Positions 1 to 6,748 of a stretch of DNA of 7,045 bases are shown in pieces (positions within the stretch are counted from its first letter, which is position 1; every line of letters begins with the position of its first letter). This DNA is from a bacterium (lineage in GTDB: Bacteria; Vulcanimicrobiota; Xenobia; RGZZ01). The notes under the pieces are model-generated. The model was not told the DNA's origin and made no database searches. It saw nothing but the letters and a program-made list of their open reading frames with translations. The stretch covers positions 1 to 7,045 of the forward strand of contig JAJXVI010000120.1 of the NCBI GenBank assembly GCA_021782195.1, given 5' to 3'. Position numbers and translations under genes: made by a program.

Positions 1-1456
1 CCGTTGCCTGCTGGTGCGCCAGATACGCTCCCGAAGATGGCGTCAGACCGGCGGCGATTGCTGAAGCGGTGCGCATGAAGATCGGACTGTACGGGGTGGT
101 GTGGGCCGTCAGGTAGCTCTGGTGAACGTAGGTCCCGCGTGCGACAAAGGTGGTAAGAATGGAGATTCCGAAACTGCCCCCCAGGTTTCGCATCAGGCTG
201 TTGATACCCGTCGCGTTGGGGATTTCAGGCTGCGGAAGCGTTGCAATGGAGATGGTGGTCAGGGGCACGAAGATGAAACCCACCGCGAATCCGGCAATCA
301 CCATGGGGATGGCCACATTCTCGGGCAGGATGTTCATGTCGATGCCGCCGAGCATGAACTGCGAGAATGCCAGTCCGAGGAACCCGCCCGTGATGAGAAC
401 GCGCGCGTCGATCCTACCCACGAGCCTTCCGACCACCAGCATGCTCAAGAATGCCCCGATTCCCCGCGGACTTACCGCCAGCCCGGAATTGAGCGCACTG
501 TAGCCCATCAGGTTCTGCAGGAAAAGCGGGAGCAGGGCGTTGCTCCCGTACAGCACTGCCATCATCACGGCCGTCATGGACGTCGAGATCGCGAAGTTGC
601 GATCCCGTAGCACCGCGAGCTTGACGATTGGACCTTTGACCCGAAGTTCCCAGAGGATGAACGACAGCATCGCCAGGGACGAGACGATTGTGGCGATGAT
701 GATCCAGCGGGCGGAGAACCAGTCGTCCTGCTGTCCCTTGTCGAGGATGACCTGAAGCGAGGAGAGCCACAGCGCCATCAGCCCGAATCCGATGTAGTCG
801 ATCATGTTCTCGGATCGCTTGAGGTACGGCGGATTCTCCACGAACGTTTGCGCCATCAGCATCGCCAGGATGCCCACGGGCAGGTTGATGTAGAAGATCC
901 AGCGCCACGAGTAGTTGTCGGTGATCCATCCGCCCAGGGTCGGGCCGATGATGGGAGCAACGACGACGCCCATCCCGTAGATGGCCATCGCCTGTCCACG
1001 TTTTGCGGGCGGAAAACTCTCCATCATCACAGCCTGTGCAATCGGCTGGAGCGCACCGCCCCCGACGCCCTGGAGCACGCGTGCAAGCACGAGCATGTTG
1101 AGGCTGGTGGCCGCACCGCACAGTCCACTCGCCACGGTGAAGAGGACAATGCAGGTCGTGAGGAACTGCTTGCGTCCAAAGTGCGAGGAGAGCCACGCGG
1201 TCGCGGGAAGCACCACCGCGTTCGAGACCAGGTAGCTTGTGAGGACCCACGTCGACTCGTCAGTCGTGACCGAAAGGTTGCCCGCGATGTGCGGAAGTGA
1301 GACGTTCGCGACCGACGTATCGAGAACTTCCATGAAGGTGGCCAGCATGACCGAGAAGGCGACCAGCCACGGGTTGAAGGAAGGTTTCCAGGAGTTGTGC
1401 GGATCGCCGGTGGGAGCTGCCCTCGAGGGCACGTTCTGGTCGGAGCTCGCGGCCAT
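1..1456 (-). CDS. emrB: EmrB/QacA-type (DHA2) MFS drug:H+ antiporter, 3' end cut off by window edge
   Basis: Inner-membrane proton-driven exporter of the DHA2 branch of the major facilitator superfamily, the pump of a tripartite efflux system. I translated the frame through the whole stretch and found 485 uninterrupted codons. Members are usually about 510-530 residues with 14 membrane helices, so only a short C-terminus is missing. Visible motifs are the helix-1 signature LDTSVANVSLPHI (about residues 45-57) with acidic Asp46, WVLTSYLVSN (70-79), the helix 2/3 loop HFGRK (92-96), the substrate-path stretch GGGALQPIAQ (132-141), and the antiporter motif C region GVVVAPIIGPTLGGW (163-177). DKGQQDDWFSARW lies in the middle of the protein, as in EmrB proteins. 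The ATG overlaps the upstream emrA stop as TGATG. No clear Shine-Dalgarno is visible, so translation is probably coupled. The substrate cannot be told from sequence. Longer open frames on either strand here are shadows of this gene. Confidence 0.93.
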   Translation of the reverse strand, partial: MAASSDQNVPSRAAPTGDPHNSWKPSFNPWLVAFSVMLATFMEVLDTSVANVSLPHIAGNLSVTTDESTWVLTSYLVSNAVVLPATAWLSSHFGRKQFLTTCIVLFTVASGLCGAATSLNMLVLARVLQGVGGGALQPIAQAVMMESFPPAKRGQAMAIYGMGVVVAPIIGPTLGGWITDNYSWRWIFYINLPVGILAMLMAQTFVENPPYLKRSENMIDYIGFGLMALWLSSLQVILDKGQQDDWFSARWIIIATIVSSLAMLSFILWELRVKGPIVKLAVLRDRNFAISTSMTAVMMAVLYGSNALLPLFLQNLMGYSALNSGLAVSPRGIGAFLSMLVVGRLVGRIDARVLITGGFLGLAFSQFMLGGIDMNILPENVAIPMVIAGFAVGFIFVPLTTISIATLPQPEIPNATGINSLMRNLGGSFGISILTTFVARGTYVHQSYLTAHTTPYSPIFMRTASAIAAGLTPSSGAYLAHQQAT

Positions 1457-2877
1457 CAGTGTACGTCGACTTCAGGTTCAACCGACATGCCAGGGCCAAG
1501 CTGCACGCCGGGCTGTTCATTGAAGACAATCTTGACCGGCACGCGCTGAACGATTTTGACGTGGTTTCCCGTCGCGTTCTCCGGAGGAAGGAGCGAGAAA
1601 CGGGCGCCACTTCCGTCCTGGATGCTGTCGACGTGTGCTTTGAAGACCCGCCCCGGAAAGGCGTCAACGAACACGTCCACGGGTTGCCCTGGCTTCATCC
1701 GATCGAGCTGCGTCTCCTTGAAGTTGGCAACAACCCACACGTTGTGAGGGACCACCGCGAGCAGGGCCTGCCCGGGCTGCACGTACTGACCGATCTCCAC
1801 GGATTTATGGGTGACGCGACCCGTCTCGGGTGAATAGATCCGCGTGTATGAAAGGTTCAAAAGCGCGGCTTCAAGCGCGACGCGGGCCCCTTGAATGTCG
1901 GCCCTGGCCGCACGATGGTTCGTGATTTTCACGGCAACCTGCTGAGGAGCCGAGTTGGCTGCCGCGAGCCTGGCCTTTGCCTCGCCGACCTGTGCCTGGG
2001 TTTCCTGCACCACGACGTCAGACTCGCGGATCTGCGAGCGTGCCTGGGCGACTCCCTGGCGCGCGGCCTGTGCCTGTGCCTGCGCCTCGCCGACCGCCGT
2101 GCCTGCCGCGTCGGCTCGACGGCGCACCGACATCAGCGTGGCAGCGGCTTCGCGCGATGCGGCCACGGCGTTGTCGAGCTGCTGCCGGGACACCTCGTCC
2201 TGTGCATACAGCTGGGCATAGCGATGTCTGTCCTCCGACGTGCGCGACGCCTCGGCCTGTGCCGCAGGAATCTGGGCCAATGCCTGGGCATAGGTGTGTC
2301 GCGCGGTGGCCACCTGTGCCAGGGCCTGTTGCAGCCGCGCTTCTGCCGCGCCCGCGGTATCACGGGCAACCTGCACGGCCGATTGTGCCTTTTCAACGTT
2401 TGACTGGGAGGCGTCGACGCTCGCCGCCGCGAGATCGACGTCCGCATTCGTGGTGACCGAGGTTAAAGCCACGGCTTGCGAGGCGGCGCGCGCCTGTTCC
2501 TTCGCCAGTTGCAGCGCGGCACGGGCGCGGTCCACCTGCACCTGGAAGTCGCGCGGGCCGATAACCGCGAGGAGCTGGCCCTTGCGAACCTCCTGGTTGT
2601 CGTGAACCAGGACCTGGGTGATGATCCCCGGAATTCTCGGGCTCACCTCTATGATGTGCCCTTCGATGAATGCGTCATCGGTCGTTTCGTGCGCGTGCAC
2701 GTACTTGATTTCACGCCACAGGAACGGAGAGGCTGCCAGCAGCACGATGAGGAAGACGACCCAGAAGGCGCGTCCACTGTTGTTCTTTCCTGAGTTTTCG
2801 GGGGTCTGCGCGGAGGAATTCGCGGCGTTCGACGACGCGGAACGGTCAGGGGTATTCTGCGGTTCTGCCATGCTCAT
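1456..2877 (-). CDS. emrA: EmrA/HlyD-family periplasmic membrane-fusion (adaptor) protein
   Basis: Adaptor that links the EmrB-type pump to the outer-membrane channel across the periplasm. The protein is 473 residues: a Ser/Asn-rich cytoplasmic N-terminus, one transmembrane anchor (about 37-54, FWVVFLIVLLAASPFLW), the TTDDAFIEGH motif (65-74), and the first half of a biotinyl-lipoyl domain (VSPRIPGIITQVLVHDNQEV). A long Ala/Gln-rich coiled-coil hairpin follows (about 110-335). After it come the second lipoyl half and the beta-barrel: TRIYSPETGRVTHKSVEIGQ, then ANFKETQLDRMKPGQPVDV and FSLLPPENATGN, all typical of EmrA. It is longer than the roughly 390-residue E. coli EmrA, mostly from the N-terminal linker and the hairpin. 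I chose the ATG one base after the tolC stop. A second ATG at 2871 (MAEPQ) is equally possible, and neither has a strong ribosome binding site. The frame stays open upstream to 3333, but that part is a shadow of the tolC tail. Confidence 0.93.
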   Translation of the reverse strand: MSMAEPQNTPDRSASSNAANSSAQTPENSGKNNSGRAFWVVFLIVLLAASPFLWREIKYVHAHETTDDAFIEGHIIEVSPRIPGIITQVLVHDNQEVRKGQLLAVIGPRDFQVQVDRARAALQLAKEQARAASQAVALTSVTTNADVDLAAASVDASQSNVEKAQSAVQVARDTAGAAEARLQQALAQVATARHTYAQALAQIPAAQAEASRTSEDRHRYAQLYAQDEVSRQQLDNAVAASREAAATLMSVRRRADAAGTAVGEAQAQAQAARQGVAQARSQIRESDVVVQETQAQVGEAKARLAAANSAPQQVAVKITNHRAARADIQGARVALEAALLNLSYTRIYSPETGRVTHKSVEIGQYVQPGQALLAVVPHNVWVVANFKETQLDRMKPGQPVDVFVDAFPGRVFKAHVDSIQDGSGARFSLLPPENATGNHVKIVQRVPVKIVFNEQPGVQLGPGMSVEPEVDVH

Positions 2878-2878
2878 C

Positions 2879-4738
2879 TCACTTTTTGGGTGCGGGTCGG
2901 CCCGAGGCCGCTGCGGGCGACGGGGTCTGCTGCTGACTGCCGGTCGGGGACGTGGAGGTGGCCTTAGCGGGAAATGCGGCCCGGCGGGGGGCTGTTGGCG
3001 GGACGCAGCCGGTCGGGGACGTGGCCGGGTGCGGGATCTGTTGGGGGGATGTGCCCGGGGACGGGGGTTCGGGTCTGGGCAGGAAAGGATACTCTTCCGC
3101 CTGTCCCAGGGCGGCTGCGAGGTTGATTCTCGCGATCTGGTACTGGGCAAGCGCCACCGCCTGGTCGTTGCGAGCATTTGACAGTGACGTCTGGGCGCTG
3201 AGCAGTTCGATGTTGTCTCCAAGGCCTGCCCTGAACCGGTCGCGTGACATCTTGAGCTCACGCCGCGCCAGGACCACCGCGTGGTCGGCCGCGTCGACCT
3301 CTGAGGAAGTTGTGCCCAGGGTGTCGATCGCAAGCCGTACGTCCTGGTCGACGGTCACGTAGAGGTCATTGAGCCGGCTGCGCGCCTGTGACTCCTTGCT
3401 CAGCGCCTGCATCACGCGTCCGTGGGTCAGGTCTCCGTTGTAGAGCGGAATGTCGAGTTCGAGGGTCACCGCGTGCACGGGCGTGACTTTGGAAGAGAGC
3501 GGTGCGTCGCCGCCGAAGCCGTAGTTCGCCGCCAGCCCGAGCGTCGGGGAATAGGCGGCGCGGGCCGCCTGTACCTCGAGCTTGCTGATGGCAAGCTGCT
3601 GGCGGGCGACCATCAGCTCGGCGCGTTGCCGGCGCGCCTGAACAAGCGCGGCCTTGAGCGGTGGAGTCGGCTCTCGCTGTGCCACCAGGGGGTCGGTCAG
3701 CACGAGATGCCGGTCGAGCGAAATGCCCGTCAGATGTTCGAGATAGAGTTCCGCCTGCTGTGCCATTGTCCGGGCCTGGGCAAGCCGGACTCTCTCTTGC
3801 GAAAGGCGCGTGTCGGCGCGGGTTACGTCAAGGCCCGTGGCGATGCCCGCGTCGCGTTGACGCGTGGCGAGCACGAGCAGGCTGTCGGCGAGACTGACGT
3901 TTGCGCGTGCGTCAATCACGGCACGTCGCGCGCGAAGCAGGGTCACGTACGCGGTCTCAACGGCGCTCGCGACCTGCTCGGCCGCAAGCTGTTCGCCAAG
4001 TCGTGCCAGACGAACCCCTTCCCGTCCACTGCGTGCATACAGGGTCGCGGACGTATTGATGAGGCTCTGCACCAGCTTGATGCGTGAGTCAAAGGCGAAG
4101 AAAGGCCCGACGCTGGTAATGTTTAGACCGTGCATCAGGGCGCCAGTGAACCCTGTTTCCACGAGGTTCATGGTTTCGTTGGTCTGGCTCGTGGAGATTT
4201 CGAGGCTGGGAAGCAGGGGGGCCTCGCTCTGCGTGGCCACGGCGCGGGCTTCACCGGTGCGCTCAACGGCCAGTCGCATCTGCAGGTTGCTTCGCAACGC
4301 GGCGCGGACCGCCTGGGCCAGCCCCAGGCGGAAGTCCGGTCGGCGGTCCGAAGGGTCTAGCGTGATGGTTGTGGGTGAAAGTGCCGTGGCGGGGACGGCG
4401 CCGCGGGGCGACCGCCGCGACCCGCCGGTCGGAATGCTGACCTGGGTGCCCGTGGGGAGAGGCGAAGCACATGCCGGCCAGGCCGTGAGGGTTGCGAACA
4501 GCAATGCGAGCGCCACTACGCTGTTTCGCGCACGCCGGGACGGGGGCACAACGCGCGGTTGCCACGTCTTGATACCCATCTCGGCCGGCTGCTCGCAGGA
4601 AAGTGTTTCACACCAGGACCGCTCCCTGTCGGAACCCATGAACGGGTGTTGTTCGACGTTCGGGCAGGGACGCGTTTGCTGTGGGCCGCATCTGGCGGCC
4701 CTCGCGAGTTCTGCCATCGAGGCTTGAGGTGCGTTCAC
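2879..4738 (-). CDS. TolC/OprM-type outer-membrane efflux channel (OEP family)
   Basis: Outer-membrane trimeric channel through which the EmrAB-like pump discharges. The body shows two OEP repeats: LAQAVRAALRSNLQMRLA near the start, VETAYVTLLRARRAVIDA with a TRQRDAGIATGLDVTRADT turn mid-protein, then LEVQAARAAYSPTLGLAANY and a second turn, RFRAGLGDNIELLSAQTSL, which are typical of TolC-like alpha-barrels. A signal peptide is clear: basic RRARNS, hydrophobic VVALALLFATL, and an ACA|S type I site. This hydrophobic segment begins only at residue 74 if translation starts at the GTG at 4738. That GTG has a strong Shine-Dalgarno and overlaps the marR stop. An ATG at 4579 would instead give a normal 38-residue signal peptide and a 566-residue protein, so the start is unsettled. 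The last 65 residues (codons 3076 to 2882) form a Pro/Ser/Thr/Ala-rich tail, unusual on this family and probably disordered. Substrate unknown. Confidence 0.92.
   Translation of the reverse strand: MNAPQASMAELARAARCGPQQTRPCPNVEQHPFMGSDRERSWCETLSCEQPAEMGIKTWQPRVVPPSRRARNSVVALALLFATLTAWPACASPLPTGTQVSIPTGGSRRSPRGAVPATALSPTTITLDPSDRRPDFRLGLAQAVRAALRSNLQMRLAVERTGEARAVATQSEAPLLPSLEISTSQTNETMNLVETGFTGALMHGLNITSVGPFFAFDSRIKLVQSLINTSATLYARSGREGVRLARLGEQLAAEQVASAVETAYVTLLRARRAVIDARANVSLADSLLVLATRQRDAGIATGLDVTRADTRLSQERVRLAQARTMAQQAELYLEHLTGISLDRHLVLTDPLVAQREPTPPLKAALVQARRQRAELMVARQQLAISKLEVQAARAAYSPTLGLAANYGFGGDAPLSSKVTPVHAVTLELDIPLYNGDLTHGRVMQALSKESQARSRLNDLYVTVDQDVRLAIDTLGTTSSEVDAADHAVVLARRELKMSRDRFRAGLGDNIELLSAQTSLSNARNDQAVALAQYQIARINLAAALGQAEEYPFLPRPEPPSPGTSPQQIPHPATSPTGCVPPTAPRRAAFPAKATSTSPTGSQQQTPSPAAASGRPAPKK
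2939..3024. repeat. Two copies of a 17-bp direct repeat in the tolC tail
   Basis: GCCGGTCGGGGACGTGG occurs at 2939-2955 and again at 3008-3024 on the plus strand. The copies are 69 bp apart, an exact multiple of three. On the coding strand both give T-S-P-T-G in the same frame (ATSPTGC and STSPTGS), within the proline-rich C-terminal tail of the TolC homologue. This looks like an in-frame duplication relic in low-complexity coding DNA and not a mobile or regulatory repeat. Confidence 0.8.
4683..4701 (-). other. Perfect 7-bp GC-only hairpin at the marR-tolC junction
   Basis: Read on the minus strand, GGGCCGC is followed by the loop CAGAT and then GCGGCCC, giving seven uninterrupted G-C pairs around a five-base loop. 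It lies 34 bases past the marR stop and about 100 bases before the ATG at 4579. No run of T follows, so it is not a classical terminator. If tolC starts at 4579 this is in the untranslated gap, where it could stabilise the mRNA or tune expression. If tolC starts at 4738 it is within coding sequence. Confidence 0.5.
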
Positions 4739-5352
4739 CGTGCCACCTCCTGTGCCGATCCGCGAAGCTTTTCCAGCAGTCGTCGCAGCGTTACGCGATC
4801 CTCGGAACTCAGTCCGCCGCAGGCGCTGCGAATCGTGTGATAGTGATCAGGAAGGGTGGATTCCATCAAATCTTCTCCACGTTGCGTGAGGCACGCCACG
4901 CGTACGCGTCGATCACGTGGATCGACGCGCCGTTCCACGAGGCCGGTCTTCTCAAGACAGTCCATGAGGCCCGTGATGTTTGCGCGACTTACCAGGAGCA
5001 ACTCGCTCAGGTGATGCAGTGCCATCTCGTGCGGAGTGCTGAAGTGAAGGATGGCCAGCAGGTTGAAGGCAGAGAGCGAGAGTCCTGCGCGGTTGAGCGT
5101 ACGGTTGAGCAGGGTCTCGACGACGTCGTGCGTGTAGACGAGGTGGAGCACGAGTTCCACTGACGTCGGGTCGGCGTCTGGATATCGCAGGCAGCGCTGA
5201 CCCACGCCTGCGTAGTAGGCGGTTCGCGGGTCGCTGTCTAACGCTTTCGCGTCAGTTTGCTCGGTCTCGGTCTCGGAACCGGTCTCGAGCGGGACGGGGG
5301 TTGCTTGCGCGCACGGTTGGTGGTTCTGGGGGCCCGTAGAGTAGCACGACAC
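4735..5352 (-). CDS. MarR-family transcriptional regulator of the efflux operon
   Basis: Dimeric winged-helix DNA-binding protein, very likely the local repressor of the efflux genes, released on binding a small molecule. In the 205-residue reading, residues 1-60 are a polar, poorly conserved extension containing ETGSETETE. The domain then follows: dimerisation helix (about 64-90), LSAFNLLAILHF (93-104), helix-turn-helix with LSELLLVSRANITGLMDCLEKTGLVER (about 115-141), and the wing DPRDRRVRVACLTQRGEDLME (144-164), the hallmark of MarR proteins. The GTG at 5352 is the first start in frame and falls almost exactly where transcription should begin from the upstream promoter, so the mRNA may be leaderless. 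A GTG at codon 50 is a possible later start. The stop overlaps the tolC GTG as GTGA. The position as first gene of the operon parallels E. coli emrR (mprA) before emrAB, though that operon carries no tolC. Confidence 0.92.
   Translation of the reverse strand: MSCYSTGPQNHQPCAQATPVPLETGSETETEQTDAKALDSDPRTAYYAGVGQRCLRYPDADPTSVELVLHLVYTHDVVETLLNRTLNRAGLSLSAFNLLAILHFSTPHEMALHHLSELLLVSRANITGLMDCLEKTGLVERRVDPRDRRVRVACLTQRGEDLMESTLPDHYHTIRSACGGLSSEDRVTLRRLLEKLRGSAQEVAR
4746..4751 (-). promoter_or_regulatory. Shine-Dalgarno AGGAGG before the tolC GTG start
   Basis: The minus strand reads AGGAGG, seven bases, then GTG at 4738. Motif and spacing are ideal and support the early tolC start with coupling to marR. 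The same bases also encode the last residues of MarR (QEVAR), so the match could be a coincidence of coding sequence. Confidence 0.55.
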
Positions 5353-5358
5353 TGGCGG

Positions 5359-5387
5359 ATCATACCGATAAGGCTCCTGAATGTCAA
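5359..5387 (-). promoter_or_regulatory. Sigma-70-type promoter of the marR-tolC-emrA-emrB operon
   Basis: On the minus strand a perfect -35 box TTGACA (5387-5382) and a -10 box TATGAT (5364-5359, one mismatch to TATAAT) are separated by exactly 17 bp. The DNA upstream of the -35 (about 5395-5407) is A-rich (GAAAAATAAATGG), resembling an UP element. With normal spacing the transcript begins at about 5352, on the marR GTG itself. This is the strongest promoter-like signal in the window. Confidence 0.8.
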
Positions 5388-5400
5388 TGTGTTAACCATT
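5386..5400. promoter_or_regulatory. Candidate MarR operator (imperfect palindrome)
   Basis: AATG-T-GTTAAC-CATT is a palindromic GTTAAC core with AATG/CATT arms and one unpaired base. It overlaps the upstream end of the -35 box at 5382-5387. Autoregulating MarR proteins commonly bind short palindromes over their own promoter, so a protein here could block polymerase. The assignment rests on position and symmetry only. Confidence 0.4.
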
Positions 5401-5462
5401 TATTTTTCGCGAACCTCTTACGAGGCCCCGTGCGTGCGTCCGTCTGGCTGGCCGGGTCGGAC

Positions 5463-6560
5463 TCAGTGCGCGATGGGAAGGGTGAGCGTGAAGCTGCAGC
5501 CGCGTCCAGGTGCACTGGTGACTGTCACGTCGCCGCCGTGGGCGCGGACCACGCGCCGTGCTACTGCAAGGCCGATGCCCATGCCGGGATGGCGCCGCGT
5601 GTTCGAGGGATCGAGCTGCAGAAACTTGTCGAAGATGCGCTCGTGATCGACCGACGCGAGGCCGGGGCCGTGGTCGATCACGATCATGCTGACCGTGGAG
5701 GCGTCATGGGTGACGTGTACCTCGATCTCCGCGTCGGAGTCGCTGAACTTCTGTGCGTTGGATACCAACGCGTGCACGGCCCGCGGGAGAAACCGGGGGT
5801 GGGAGAGCACGGGGACGCGGTTCGGTGGGAAGTCCAGCGTGATCTTCTGGCCACGCACTGCCCGCTCGGGAGCCAGATCGTCGACCTCGCTGCGAATGAC
5901 CTCAATGAGGTCGGTCATCGCGCGATTCTGGCTGCTCTCGATCTGGTTGAGTGCCAGCAGATCGTCGAGGGTGCCAGACAGGCGCCGCGAACTGCGTCCG
6001 ATTTCTCGCAGGCACTCCACCTGCGAGGGCACGTCAAGTTCTCCGAGGCCACTTTCGAGGAGTTCAGTGAAGCCTCGGATGGCTGTAAGCGGGGTCGCCA
6101 TCTCGTGAGAAAGCACGCGGATGAATTCCTGTTTGAGTTGATCGAGTTCGTCTCGCCGGGTACGTGCTCTCGAGGTTGTTCGCAGGGCGGCCCGCACGCG
6201 CGAGAGCACCTCGTCGAAGTCGAACGGCTTGGTCACGTAGTCGACGGCCCCGCACTCAAGGCCTCGTATGCGATCCGGCCCGGAGGAGCACCCGGTCAGG
6301 AAGATGATGGGGATGCTCGAGGTGCGATCATCCTGCTGGAGATGTTCGCACACCTGGAGGCCGTTGCGTCGTGGCATCAAGATGTCGAGCAGGATGACGT
6401 CGGGCAGTTTCTCAACGGCAAGCGCCTGCCCTTCCTCACCGTTTGCTGCGGTCAGTACCGTGTAGCCATTTCTGGTCAGTGCCAGAGACAGCGCAACACG
6501 AATTCCCTCGTTGTCATCGACGATCAATATGCGTGACGGTGACGGCTTCTCGGTCGGCAT
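5463..6560 (-). CDS. Soluble receiver-histidine kinase protein (REC-HisKA-HATPase)
   Basis: Signal-transduction protein of 365 residues combining a response-regulator receiver with a kinase core. REC (about 10-127): acidic pair Asp15-Asp16 in ILIVDDNEG, phosphoacceptor Asp59 in LLDILMP, Thr89 and Lys111 (TKPF). HisKA: predicted phospho-His152 in SHEMATPLTAI, where Ala replaces the usual Arg of SHELRTPL. HATPase: N box around Asn268 (LVSNAQKFS), G1 DHGPGL (296-301), G2 GMGIGLA (326-332), all intact. No membrane helix, PAS or GAF sensor, or DNA-binding output is present, so its input is presumably a phosphoryl group delivered to REC by another kinase. I chose the ATG at 6560 because GGAAGG lies eight bases upstream and the REC fold begins just after it. 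The frame stays open to a GTG at 6692 without recognisable domain sequence. It is separated from marR by 110 bp and from the methyltransferase by about 220 bp, so it is likely its own unit. I saw no convincing promoter in that 220 bp. Confidence 0.92.
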   Translation of the reverse strand: MPTEKPSPSRILIVDDNEGIRVALSLALTRNGYTVLTAANGEEGQALAVEKLPDVILLDILMPRRNGLQVCEHLQQDDRTSSIPIIFLTGCSSGPDRIRGLECGAVDYVTKPFDFDEVLSRVRAALRTTSRARTRRDELDQLKQEFIRVLSHEMATPLTAIRGFTELLESGLGELDVPSQVECLREIGRSSRRLSGTLDDLLALNQIESSQNRAMTDLIEVIRSEVDDLAPERAVRGQKITLDFPPNRVPVLSHPRFLPRAVHALVSNAQKFSDSDAEIEVHVTHDASTVSMIVIDHGPGLASVDHERIFDKFLQLDPSNTRRHPGMGIGLAVARRVVRAHGGDVTVTSAPGRGCSFTLTLPIAH

Positions 6561-6568
6561 GTTGACGG

Positions 6569-6574
6569 CCTTCC
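6569..6574 (-). promoter_or_regulatory. Ribosome binding site deciding the kinase start
   Basis: GGAAGG on the minus strand lies eight bases before the ATG at 6560. It supports this start over the in-frame GTG at 6692. Confidence 0.6.
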
Positions 6575-6748
6575 CGGCTTGGTTTCGAGGAGACTGGAAG
6601 GTTGATCGAGCGCGATTGTTGCGCGGTGTCGCGTAGGGTGACCGTTTCTGATTTGCGGGCCGTACCTCCAGTTCCCCTGTCAGTATCGTCACCGATCACG
6701 ATCCGGTTCAGGGGCCGAAAGTCGCAGACCACAGGTCAGGATTTTCGT

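Noticed and set aside
414..1250. A 278-codon minus-strand open frame overlapping the EmrB gene
   Set aside because: It is a shadow frame rich in Arg/His/Gly. The frame starting at 1456 gives an unbroken DHA2 transporter with correct motifs.
2878..3333. In-frame upstream extension of the EmrA protein by 152 codons
   Set aside because: It overlaps the tolC coding sequence in another frame and reads as Arg/Pro-rich shadow sequence. The EmrA N-terminus and anchor fit the ATG at 2877 or 2871.
3422..4087. A 221-codon plus-strand open frame antisense to tolC
   Set aside because: No family resemblance is visible. It covers the two OEP repeats of the genuine minus-strand gene.
5257..5290. Repeated GGTCTC units at the start of marR
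   Set aside because: They encode the ETGSETETE stretch of the low-complexity N-terminal extension. There are only three short irregular copies, so I see no independent repeat element.
5401..5462. Possible terminator between the kinase stop and the marR promoter (CCTC-GTAA-GAGG and TTCGCGAA)
   Set aside because: The stem is only four base pairs and no T-run follows on the minus strand, so it is too weak to call.
5430..6536. A 368-codon plus-strand open frame antisense to the kinase gene
   Set aside because: It has no recognisable domain, its composition is what the complementary frame of a high-GC gene gives, and the minus strand carries intact catalytic motifs throughout.
6685..6705. ATCGT/ACGAT inverted repeat and a GATACT -10-like box upstream of the kinase
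   Set aside because: The arms are five bases and no acceptable -35 box is present at the right distance. This is expected by chance in 220 bp.
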